The notes under the pieces: generated by a model | Databases searched by the model: none | Told to the model about the DNA's origin: nothing | Seen by the model: the letters and a program-made list of their open reading frames with translations, nothing else | Program-made: the position numbers and the translations under genes | Shown: positions 11,051 through 20,062 of the stretch, piece after piece | Layout: each line of letters opens with the position of its first letter | Position numbering within the stretch: position 1 is the stretch's first letter | Assembly: GCA_027923505.1 (NCBI GenBank) | Contig: BROI01000003.1 | Coordinates: forward strand, 248,001 to 312,000 | Direction: 5' to 3' | From: Mayamaea pseudoterrestris | Lineage: Eukaryota; Bacillariophyta; Bacillariophyceae; Sellaphorales; Sellaphoraceae | Length of the DNA stretch: 64,000 nucleotides

Positions 11051-11173
11051 ACCCTGCGTCTTTCCTGCAAGGTAGTCGACGGTGCTGTCGAACTTCTCCT
11101 TCACGTTCTCGGTGAAGGTCTTGGTGGGGGCGTTGTCGGAATGATCCGGAGCGACGTTGTTTGGGTTGACCAT
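11051..11173 (-). pseudogene. 5' stump of a codon-biased small hydrophilic protein gene
   Basis: A 41-codon reading frame starts at the ATG at 11173 (MVNPNNVAPDHSDNAPTK...) and runs straight into the 3' LTR of the retroelement, where it stops within a few codons. Nearly every codon ends in C or G (AAC, ACC, AAG, GTC, GAG, TTC, GAC), far more biased than neighbouring genes, as in highly expressed genes. The segment TFTENVKEKFDSTVDYLAGK is charged and helical, loosely like small stress or LEA/HSP12-type proteins, but I do not recognise it. The sequence on the other side of the element does not continue it, so the gene has lost its 3' part. Confidence 0.45.
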
Positions 11174-11591
11174 TTTGTTTGTTGTTTGAGTTTTGTCGGG
11201 TTGATAGTTGCTGCTGAAGCTTTTTGTGAGAGGATCTGATCATGATCGCATCCTCGATCCAAAAAAGCACGGAGGTTCGCAAGAGACTCGATGCGTTTCG
11301 AAGAGCACCTTCGTGCATTGCAGCCCTGTGACGCGCTTCCGGGAAAGCACGACTGCCATTCTTTGGAAATCGATGGAGGACGATTCGATTCATTATAGCT
11401 AGGTAACTGCTACCAAACTACGACTAACACTAACGATAGGTTTTGAAGTGGTAGCTCTTAATTTCAAGCTTACTAGCAAACTTGTGAAGCCATCTATCAA
11501 ACCTGTACCAGCGTCTACTTTAGTTAAACTATAAGCGCAATTGTTATCACATAGATGCAGTTACGCAAAACTGTATTTGCTGACACCTTAG
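11174..11591. other. Intergenic, no gene seen
   Basis: A 418-bp stretch holding the upstream region of the truncated gene at 11173 and the downstream region of the E2/E3BP-like gene ending at 11592. No coding frame or RNA gene was recognised. Confidence 0.45.
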
Positions 11592-13232
11592 TTACAGCAT
11601 TAGCAGCTGCGGCTGGTTCATATACTGCCGAAACGCCGACAGAAACAAGGCTGCAGTTGGTTCATCAACCGCTCTGCGGTCGGCAGACAATCTAGCCGTC
11701 ATGATGGTTTGAATTACCGGCGATTTCTGGTCAACCGCGCCATCCACATACGGTGTTGGAACCACTCGTCGGGAACCTCCTCCTACCGCAAGAATGGCAG
11801 CTTGCGGAGGGTTAATCACTGCTGAAAATTCGTCAATTCCAAACATGCCCAGGTTGCTAATGCTAAAGGTTCCGCCCTGATACTCGGCCGGAGCCAACTT
11901 GCCCTCGCGAGCGCGGCCGGCCAAATCCTTCACCTTGTTGGTAATCTCTGCTAGCCCCAGCTGGTCCGTGCCAAAGACAATCGGTGTGATCAAGCCAGTT
12001 GGCGTTGCAACCGCGACGCTTATATCAACTGTTTCGGATACATGAATGGCTCCGTCAGTGTTTTGAATCGTTGCATTTACTCGAGGTACATCTCGTAGCG
12101 CCATGGCGCAGCACTTGATGACAAAGTCGTTGATGCTAATCTTGACATCAAACTCATTGACTAGTTGCTTGCGAAGCTTCATTATTTGATCCAGCTGGAC
12201 GGGCATGGCCGTGTAAAAGTGCGGAACGTTGCGCTTGCTGTCTGTCAATCGACTAGCAATGATTTTGCGCATCTTGTTATTGGCAACATCTTCGTAAGAG
12301 CCTGTTGTATGTATCGTCTCAGCAACCAAGTCTTGAAGTGTCAATGGAACATGAGCTCTTGTAGTCGCTGCAGGTGCTGGTGGAACTGCATTAGTCGTTG
12401 CAGTCGTTGGTGCAGCTGCTTGATCGTTCGTGCTGGATGGTGCTTTGGCAGGTTCTTCCTTTCTCAAGGCTGGCATACTTCCATCGACAAGTGCCTGCAT
12501 GACATCTCCCTTGGTAACCCGTCCTCCTTTTCCACTTCCAGACAGAACCGTCGCATCCAAGCCCTTGGATTCGGCCAAGTGTCGAGCCGACGGCAGCAAG
12601 ATGGAACCACCACCGCTCATGCTTGTCACAGGGGAGGCGACAGATGACGTCGAGTCTTCCTTGATCTCTTCTTTAGATTCTACCGCAGCTGCAGCTGCGG
12701 CATCCTTACTTGCAGCAGGACTATCAGCTACATAATTAGCAAACGCTGCAACATCACCTTCTTCCTCGACAACCACACAAATAGGCGTTCCCACCGCTAC
12801 ACTCTCATCCGATCCAGCCTGCAACAAGATTTTAGCCAAGATTCCATCATCCTGCGCCTCAAAGTCGACGCTTGCCTTGTCGGTATCAATGCTGCAGAGT
12901 GCCGTGCCGGCACCAAAGGAGTCGCCCTCCTGGACGAGCCACTGGGAAATGCTTCCGGAATCCATGGTTGGACTGAGGGCTGGCATGGGGAAAAGTATAT
13001 GCGGAGGATAATCCTCTTGAGCAAACTGAATGGAGCTGCATGAGTATAGTCGTTTCGTAGATGCTGGCCATGATGAAGGACAAACAGAGAAAGCAGCAGA
13101 TGGCGCGAATGTTCGACTGGAGTTCAAGCTGCATGACGGTGTAGCTGTCGTTGAAAAGCTAGCGCCTGGAGCAGCTGACCTCGCCAGAATGCGTCGTGAT
13201 ATGTTTCTTCGAAGGAACACAGCAGTCGACAT
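11592..13232 (-). CDS. Pyruvate dehydrogenase E2-family protein, E3-binding-protein-like (catalytic His missing)
   Basis: Dihydrolipoamide acyltransferase-family component of a mitochondrial 2-oxoacid (pyruvate) dehydrogenase complex. I favour the ATG at 13232: it opens a basic presequence (MSTAVFLRRNISRRILARS) suited to mitochondrial import and gives 546 residues; an in-frame ATG at 13385 would add 51 residues. Domains in order: one lipoyl domain (PMPALSPTMDSGSISQW, lipoyl lysine in DTDKASVDF), an A/E/S-rich linker, an E3-binding domain (SARHLAESKGLDAT...GRVTKGDV), a second linker, and the acyltransferase domain. The catalytic motif, normally DHRxxDG, reads DRRAVDE here, with Arg for the catalytic His and Glu for Gly. 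That is the kind of loss seen in mammalian E3BP (PDHX), so the protein may be structural rather than catalytic. Divergent from the serine acetyltransferase gene, 222 bp apart. Confidence 0.88.
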   Translation of the reverse strand: MSTAVFLRRNISRRILARSAAPGASFSTTATPSCSLNSSRTFAPSAAFSVCPSSWPASTKRLYSCSSIQFAQEDYPPHILFPMPALSPTMDSGSISQWLVQEGDSFGAGTALCSIDTDKASVDFEAQDDGILAKILLQAGSDESVAVGTPICVVVEEEGDVAAFANYVADSPAASKDAAAAAAVESKEEIKEDSTSSVASPVTSMSGGGSILLPSARHLAESKGLDATVLSGSGKGGRVTKGDVMQALVDGSMPALRKEEPAKAPSSTNDQAAAPTTATTNAVPPAPAATTRAHVPLTLQDLVAETIHTTGSYEDVANNKMRKIIASRLTDSKRNVPHFYTAMPVQLDQIMKLRKQLVNEFDVKISINDFVIKCCAMALRDVPRVNATIQNTDGAIHVSETVDISVAVATPTGLITPIVFGTDQLGLAEITNKVKDLAGRAREGKLAPAEYQGGTFSISNLGMFGIDEFSAVINPPQAAILAVGGGSRRVVPTPYVDGAVDQKSPVIQTIMTARLSADRRAVDEPTAALFLSAFRQYMNQPQLLML

Positions 13233-13454
13233 GTTTGTTACAAGGAATAGTACCAGTAGTCGAAGCGATGAGACTGCTCGCCCACTTTTGCTGCTGCATG
13301 CGTCGCTGTACGCGACGAGAGATGATTTAAGTACCGGTACGATGCAGTGGAGTCTCGTTACGACGTCGACGTCCTCATTCATCACGATATATTATGATGC
13401 GTCGACCATGAAAATACATCACCTCCTCTGGCGGATGAAATTCTCGACATCACC

Positions 13455-15061
13455 ATGAAGAATCAGCGCAGCTTTATATCTCTAATAGCATTACTTCCTG
13501 TCAGTGGATGGTTACTACAAATTAGACATCCGACTTCGAGGATACCAGCGAGCCATTTCCGTCGACAGTCACGCATCGATGCAGCATCGGATGGAATTCA
13601 CAACACTTCGCTTCTTGACAACGGCAATAATATATCGAAGGAACAAGACCAAGTAGAAACAACTCGAAAGTATAACCTTGGCTTGGGCAAAAATCGACCA
13701 GTCGTCGTTGATAGTAGCAGCAGCAACAAAGTCAACGGAGACTTTAATTCTTCCTATTGGATCGCTCCCGATCCAGTCGCTAAACCAGCCACTTATCGAC
13801 CACCAAATGGAGCACCAAATGATGCAGCAATATCAGAAACAATACCAAGGACGAATGGCGAGCCGCAAGCAATCAAAACTCGTCGCATGGTGGCCCGAGA
13901 CAATGATGCGCAACGACTGCGAGGTGTAATTGATGAGGAACATTTCAATGCGCCAAAAAACATGGATGAACCGTCGCAGCATGAACAAGCAGCCGACTCT
14001 ATCAGTAACAGCATTGGGAATGATATATTAAGTCAGTCATCTAATCCTACGGTTGCACGCCCTAAGGCCTTTTACCCAGACATTGACTTGTCCATTCCCG
14101 ACTCTGTCTACTGTCCAGCAAACGGAACGGACCTCGTCTGGGACTTGCTGCGATGGGAAGCCTACCAACAGGCCCAGCAGGAACCTTTACTGGTATCATT
14201 TTTGCATTCGACCATTTTGAATCATCGCTCGCTCGAAAGTTCATTGGCCTTTTTGCTGGCGAATCGCCTGCAGAGCCCCGCCATGATGATTTCCACGCAG
14301 CTGCAGTCGCTGATACTAGAGGCACTCAAGTGCAGCACCTTTCGACGAGCCCTTCGCGCCGACATGATGGCTGTTCGCGACCGAGATCCTGCCTGCGCCT
14401 ATCTTCCTGATGTATTCTTGTACTTCAAAGGCTTTCACGCACTGCAGAGTCATCGGGTCGCTCACGTGCTGTGGGAGCAGGGTCGACAGGTGCTGGCACT
14501 CTACTTGCAGTCGCAAGTGAGTCAAATCTTTCAAATTGATATTCATCCCAATGCGACGCTGGGGAGGGGTATCATGCTGGATCATGGAACCGGCATTGTG
14601 ATTGGAGAAACGGTGAGCTCTCATGTGTTTTAGTGCAGAACATCTCGATGAGTGCATGCGCTTGTCTTGTCCAGTTTCTAGACTGCCATCGGAATAAGCG
14701 ACTTACATTTTTCTAATGTTTGCTTTGACAGGCAAGCGTCGGCCATAACTGCAGCATATTGCACCACGTGACATTAGGTGGATCCGGCAAGAAGGGACTC
14801 ATTCGACATCCACAAGTAGGCGATGGCGTCTTGCTTGGTGCTGGCGCCACTGTCTTGGGTTCAGTCTCTATTGGCGACGGCAGTCAAGTGGGCGCAGGCA
14901 CGTTAGTTATTGTCGACTTGCCTCCCCACTGCGTGGCGGTTGGCGTTCCAGCGAGAATCATTGGAAGCTTTGTGGATGTGACGCAGCAGCCTTCGCGATC
15001 GATGGATCAAATGATGGATGACAAGAATATTATCTTTACGTTCGAGTCGGATGGTATATAG
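13455..15061 (+). CDS. Serine O-acetyltransferase (CysE/SAT-like)
   Basis: Transfers acetyl from acetyl-CoA to L-serine to give O-acetylserine, the committed step of cysteine synthesis. Two exons, 13455-14612 and 14732-15061, joined over a 119-bp GT-AG intron (VIGET/ASVGH across the junction); about 495 residues. The first 190 residues are a poorly conserved, polar leader beginning with a hydrophobic stretch (FISLIALLPVSGWLLQI), consistent with targeting to an organelle. The SAT N-terminal helical domain follows (VWDLLRWEAYQQAQQEPLL...), then FKGFHALQSHRVAH, then left-handed beta-helix hexapeptides (IDIHPNATLGRGIMLDHGTG, HHVTLGG, GAGATVLGSVSIGDGSQVGAG) ending in VPARIIG. The leader is much longer than in bacterial CysE. 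Compartment is inferred. Confidence 0.93.
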
Positions 15062-15392
15062 TATGCGGTTTTTTGGGTGAGCTAATTCAAATTAGCGGTG
15101 ATAAGGCTCGGCAGCTCAAATGTTAGCATTGTTTGAGCTGATGGGTCTAACAATAGGCTATGCTGCGCTAAAGATCAGAGTCTGCTTATGTGACAGTGTG
15201 ATAGCTGTGGATTAGGCCATCAAGATGAGTCAAACAACTTGATCGTTTTGGCGCTAGCGAATGGATGGGTAACATAGCACATTAGGGTTAAGGATTTGAG
15301 TCGAACAAGTCGAAGTTGAAGCCTGCACCACGCAAGATCGCGACGTCTGCTTAATGCAATTGGCATATTCCGTCTGGATTCATACTGTCACC

Positions 15393-16270
15393 ATGGCCAA
15401 GCTTTCCCTACCTGTCATTGCCACCCTTGTTGCAGGAGCCTCTGCCTTCGCGCCGGTCGCCCGGCCAAGCGCCAAGTCTTCATTGCAGGCGGCAACTGAA
15501 TCGAAGGGCTACTGGGATCCCCTAGGATTGTACGAGCTGGGCAGTGGAGAAGCATTCGACACATTCCCCAACATGTTCCCTGCCAAGCAATACTTGGATG
15601 ATTCCGAGAAGAAGCACGGACGCATGGTATGTTGCTTTTGGTTTGGTGGAAATTATAGGTCGCTGGGATTTGCTTCGGAAACGAGACGATATCATTACAT
15701 CGAACTTGACGACTATCTGCTTGCTCGCAAGAACACAGTTGCGATACTCTGTACGCTCACATTACTTCGTCTTTCCTACAGGCTATGCTTGCATGGACAG
15801 GAATTTGGGCAACCCATCAAGGAGGCCTCGGACTTGGCCTTCACTGGGACGGCTTCCCAGAAGCCGAATGGACCGATGCCTTGGGAGTCTTCGCCAATGA
15901 GCAACCCGGTTGGTTCGGAGCCATTCTAGGTTTCATTGCGATTGCCGAGGGCGAATCTGTTGGGCATTCAGGCGACAACTTCCGTGGCTTGTCTACCAAG
16001 GAGGCTGCTGGTGACCTTAACTTTGACTACCTTGGCATCAAGAAGAAGATTTCACCAGAAAAGTTGGCACGTTATAATGACGTCGAGACAAAGAACGGCC
16101 GCGCGGTAAGCATCTTTACTTGTTTGTCGAATGTTTAGTAGTCAATGGCGACTATGTCTCACATGACTTTCCGTGAACCTCTGCAGGCGATGATTGCCAT
16201 GGCATCCTTGTTCGCATATGAATCCATTCCAGGAAGTGTCCCAATCATGGACCTCCTCGGTGCTAACTAA
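15393..16270 (+). CDS. Fucoxanthin/chlorophyll light-harvesting (LHC superfamily) protein
   Basis: Antenna protein of the thylakoid membrane that binds chlorophyll and carotenoid. Three exons (15393-15626, 15782-16105, 16187-16270) give 213 residues. The start at 15393 opens a signal peptide followed by the ASAFAP motif, the conserved cleavage site of bipartite plastid leaders in diatoms and relatives; an upstream in-frame ATG at 15354 would spoil that leader. The mature part has WDPLGL, first helix EKKHGRMAMLAWTG, a second hydrophobic helix (WFGAILGFIAIAEG) and third helix ETKNGRAAMIA, the paired E..(H/N)GR chlorophyll-binding helices of the family. The subgroup (Lhcf, Lhcr or other) cannot be fixed by eye; the first helix EKKHGRMAMLAWTGIWATHQ is not the commonest Lhcf form. 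The introns fall directly after the HGRM and NGRA motifs of helices 1 and 3. Confidence 0.92.
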
Positions 16271-16398
16271 AAATCAAATTACATACAGCTCTCTTATTAG
16301 TTCGCATTTATCTTTTGTAGCAATGTCATTGTCCCGTTGTTACAGCATAGTCTGTGGTTGTGGGGATTTATCTCGGGCAAAGTGTCTACGTAGGCCCA

Positions 16399-17166
16399 TC
16401 AAATTCTCGGCACCATGGACGAGTGTACAAATCGAAAGACACTCATCAAAAGTAGTCCAAAACCAATCTCTAAGGGCATGATACCTTCCTCCGGTATAGA
16501 TCCGACAGATCGGTGCTGTAAACAAGCCATGATGAAGGCGACAATCAATCGTAAATTGATGGCATGCAAGAACGTTGAAAAGCCCAGCAGCATGGCTGCC
16601 TTTGGGCCGCCTCGTTCATCCGATGCATCATAGTGACCATCTTTAGCCGAAAAAAGAAAGGCGCCATTGATTAGACCAGCGCCAATCCAAAGTAGACTCA
16701 TCAATGACCCTTCGCTGAGTGCGGCTGGTAGAAAGGAAATGTCCATTCGATGAGTCACCCAAAAAGAAATCGACAGCGCCAGATTCACAATGAGAAAGAT
16801 GTCGTAGTATAATAGACTTGTGTCTTCAATCTTGAAAGGTGGAGTCTTATTCAGTAGTTCTTCGCCTTGTTTTCTCACAGATTGCATCAGTTTGGACATC
16901 ATGTTCTCTGCGTCGTCAGCTTTTCGTTCGAGACTTTCCGTAATCTTGTCCTCATCTTTTACCTCGCTTGACATTTGAAATGAGTAGAGACAACTTTGTC
17001 GATTGTGAAATTGATGGATTCGACTAAGACTAAGCTGCTGTCCAAGTCGTGACAAAGGCAAAGATGACGCGACGAACCCATGGCAATGGAATGGTATGAG
17101 CACCAACAAAATTGCAGCCCAGTGATGCGGCGCTCGCCTCCTTAATGCTCTATCTGATGCAACCAT
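16399..17166 (-). CDS. Four-helix membrane protein with plastid-type leader, unknown function
   Basis: A 255-residue protein from the ATG at 17166 (MVASDRALRRRAPHH). A signal-peptide core (WAAILLVLIPFHCHG) is followed by FVASSLPLSRLG, a Phe just at the likely cleavage point and a Ser/Arg/Leu-rich stretch, as in plastid-targeted proteins of secondary red algae. After a short acidic helix (LERKADDAENMMSKLMQSV) come about four hydrophobic segments (LLYYDIFLIVNLALSISFWV, SLMSLLWIGAGLINGAFLF, AAMLLGFSTFLHAINLRLIV, EIGFGLLLMSVFRFVHS). I do not recognise the family. A longer in-frame start at 17412 exists but would bury the signal peptide. It converges with the LHC gene, 128 bp apart. Confidence 0.75.
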   Translation of the reverse strand: MVASDRALRRRAPHHWAAILLVLIPFHCHGFVASSLPLSRLGQQLSLSRIHQFHNRQSCLYSFQMSSEVKDEDKITESLERKADDAENMMSKLMQSVRKQGEELLNKTPPFKIEDTSLLYYDIFLIVNLALSISFWVTHRMDISFLPAALSEGSLMSLLWIGAGLINGAFLFSAKDGHYDASDERGGPKAAMLLGFSTFLHAINLRLIVAFIMACLQHRSVGSIPEEGIMPLEIGFGLLLMSVFRFVHSSMVPRI

Positions 17167-17457
17167 CTTTCTTTCAGTTTTTTTGTTCGGAGAAATCTTG
17201 TAGGAGTTGATTGATGGAAAGGCAAACCACCTCCTGTTCGACTTCCATGGACGCGAACAGAACTTCGTCCTGCTCGCAGCTTCGTCAGCGATAAGTGAGT
17301 ACCCATCCGACATGAGTGCTGCTGCGACGCATCGCCTCAAGGTTTGCGCAAGATGTTCCGCAGTAAAGCTCCATACAAACAAACCAAAACAAAAGTATAT
17401 GAATGTACACATATAAGTAATTACTTCTTGTAAAGCCTGGCAAAATTTGTATGGTTT

Positions 17458-18254
17458 TTACTCGGCAGCACCACCTCGTTGCATGCAAATCCGATAACAG
17501 CCGGCCAGACAATACGCTTGGCATCGGCCACACATGACCAAGACGGGTCGAAGCAAGTGACCCATGACAGCCATGACATACTTGAGACCCGCTGCCCCAC
17601 CAGGTAGAAAGCTGATTAGATACCATAGGAGCGCCGCGAGCTGAACGCCGGATGCTGCAATGACCATGGCGTATCCTCGTAAACCTCCAAACGAAAATGT
17701 AAAATACAGTGTCGATAGCATAGAACCAACGTAGATTGTCGTGAAATAAAGACGCTCCCGTTGTAGCATGCTCATCAAATGTTCCTTGGGTCCTTTTAGA
17801 ATCGCAAAGGAAAACATGAACATGAGGCTCCCCATTGTGAATGACAAGGCAAACTTTTGCGGCCGCACCGTAATCATGGGAAGTCCCACAAAGAATGCAA
17901 GAGCAAAGAACAAGGCCGACAGAAACAAGATAGCGCAGAAAACCTGTTAAAAAGAAAGCACCGGTTATAACTTCAGATGAGTATGCAGTGCTTGCCGACG
18001 AACAAGAAACACTCGCAGTTGACTGTATCTACCTTGAATCTTTGTTGATATCCCATACCCATGACCTTTTGCGGCATCTGTGCCTCCATACTAGACTTCA
18101 TTCCGTCCCAGCTTATCGTGGGTATGGACTCTGTACTGACGTTGAACAGTGGCAAAACATCTTCAGTGGATGGAAACCACGAGGAAGACGACGGCGTGCC
18201 AGATTCTTCGGCACGCTTGTCGTCGTACCACTGCCCAAATGAAGACGACGACAT
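17458..18254 (-). CDS. SFT2/Got1-like vesicle transport protein
   Basis: Predicted Golgi/endosome membrane protein of the SFT2 family, involved in fusion of retrograde vesicles with the Golgi. Two exons, 18254-18033 and 17943-17458, with an 89-bp GT-AG intron (QRFK/VFCAIL across the junction), giving 235 residues. The N-terminal cytosolic part is S/E-rich with SWFPSTEDVLPLF; four hydrophobic helices follow. Family-like segments are FFALAFFVGLPMITVRPQKF, FTMGSLMFMFSFAILKGP and the terminal SFLPGGAAGLKYV, close to the FPGG.AGLKY of SFT2. The reading is strong at family level; substrates and partners are known only by analogy. Confidence 0.88.
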
Positions 18255-19068
18255 GCCCTTTCTGTTCCTTCCTGTTGTTACCGTAATGATTGTTTATCGT
18301 TTAGATTCTGCACGGTTCCAAAGTGACGGCGCTTCCGTCATGGTTGAGCGGCGGAAGGCGCGCGTCGTTTCGAGACTGTCAAGTCGCAGTGGGACTAATT
18401 TCAGTACCGGTCAGATTCATTGCTAGCGAAACGCAGCTAACAAACATGCCGAATGGAAAGCCTACTGGTGCGTCGTTTCGCAAATAAGACTAAATGATCA
18501 AAACAGTTTATGTTTAGCTTAGACCTGGATGGATAAGTACAAGGAGAATAGAGAATTCAGCAGGTCCAGGTCCCGCCTAGCGCCGAACTTTAATGAATGT
18601 CCAGGCATGCAGATTCAACCAATCAAAAACGTTGAGATGACGTCGAACGCCTCAAAGGCCAATCGCAAAGCTCCACCATGGAACGACTTGCAACTTGACG
18701 ACCATGGTTCAGATTTTATCCAAATGAAACAATGATCGGGCGCGGCGGGACCGTCGCGGCGCCGCGCAGGCATGAAGCCATGACAATAATGCAGCCAATT
18801 TGCCATCAACCGTTAGCTTTCATCTCTCGCTGAACCATCATGCATTATTTCGCAACCATCATTCATATCTTTGCCTTCGTCTCCTTCGCTTCGTTCGCTG
18901 GTGACGGTGACGGTGGCGGTGACAGCAAGCCTCTTGCGACAATGCAAGCGTCCATCGGTGAAGAAGGGGTACGATACTATGTCTGCGATTGGTGCAGTCG
19001 CTTGTAGGCAGGCACAATGTATCACCGTCAATTCATTTTTCGCTCGTTTTGTCCCTTAGCAGGTCGAC
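18255..19068. other. Intergenic region, candidate promoter motif
   Basis: An 814-bp gap between two divergent genes. It includes GTACCGGT at 18404-18411, about 150 bp upstream of the SFT2-like start, and one 68-codon frame at 18529-18735 that I do not support as a gene. Nothing else was recognised. Confidence 0.4.
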
Positions 19069-19886
19069 ATGAGCTACAAGTACAACGTCATTCCGACTGC
19101 ACCTCTTCGCGGATCTTTCCGTTTGGTAACAAAACCGACCTTGACATCCGCCAAGGCCAATGACACTGCTACAGCTCGTTCCTTGTCGCATTCGTCTTCC
19201 GCGAGTCTGGAACACAACAAGACGCCGACCACGAACGACAATGCGTACGTTAGTGTCGCCGGGGTTGCCTTCCGTTTCAATGCGCCCACTGACGCGCCAT
19301 CTACCAATGGGAAAGATGCTGCTGCGTCTCGCGCAATGTCGAGCGTCGATTATAACTCGACTGTCGCGAAAACAAGTGATTTGATTTGGAAAGATGACGC
19401 TTACAACACCTTTCGTGAATATGGTCGGTCAACGATTCTTAGTCTTCAAACGGTTGCTGCTTGTTTGTTGGAGTTTACAAACTGGATGACTTTACCGGGC
19501 TTTTTCTACTCCAGCAAGAGTACTACTGCCGTACCGGTTGAACCGGAAAACGAAAGAGTCAATGGAACTTTAAGCTTTTTGTCCGAGGATGCCTGTGCTA
19601 CGTTGGTACGTTTCACCCAGCAATTTTGTCGGCAGTTGCTGCGGTCGCTTGAATCTACTTTTTCCTAGTGGTACGACTCATGCGCGCTTCTTAACGCATT
19701 TTTCATATCTTTTTGTAGAATCGCTGGCAGCAATTGGTGATTTCAAGTGTTTCGCATGTATTTCGGGTGCTCTTGCGTGTGGCGCACGCCCTATATGAGT
19801 ATGACAACTTATTGGAGCCGTCCGGGGTAGAGGCGAACTCGGTTAGGTCAAAAAAAAACGTGCGGAAAAGGTTTGGGCATGGCTAA
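19069..19886 (+). CDS. Unrecognised protein with one hydrophobic segment (two exons)
   Basis: Two exons, 19069-19605 and 19719-19886, separated by a 113-bp intron with GTACGT donor and a pyrimidine-rich TTTTTGTAG acceptor, give 234 residues. Without splicing the frame closes at 19668 after translating intron sequence, so the spliced form is preferred. The N-terminal 100 residues are Ser/Thr/Ala-rich and low in complexity. A hydrophobic stretch (STILSLQTVAACLLEF) is followed by GFFYSSKS, and the second exon begins NRWQQLVISSVSHVFRVLLR, amphipathic, ending in a basic tail (SKKNVRKRFGHG). No family is recognised. It lies next to the equally unrecognised coiled-coil gene downstream. Confidence 0.5.
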
Positions 19887-20062
19887 TATGAGAATGGAAC
19901 GAAGCAAAGCAGATCCAGAACGCGTCAGATCAAACATGGAGCCTAAGGACAAGAGCGAGAAAGTAAATGGAGGCACCATGCTGTTGAATGTCTGGGAATG
20001 TCTGAGAAATCTGCTGGTTTATTTTAGCGAGCTGGTGTTTCATAGGGGCACGGAACTGACCG

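Noticed and set aside
13233-13385. Upstream in-frame start of the E2/E3BP-like protein at 13385
   Set aside because: The extra 51 residues would place a non-targeting stretch before a good mitochondrial presequence and would put the palindromic GTACCGGTAC promoter-like motif inside coding sequence; kept only as an alternative.
18529-18735. 68-codon plus-strand frame
   Set aside because: No similarity, membrane segment or coding composition; length is within random expectation.
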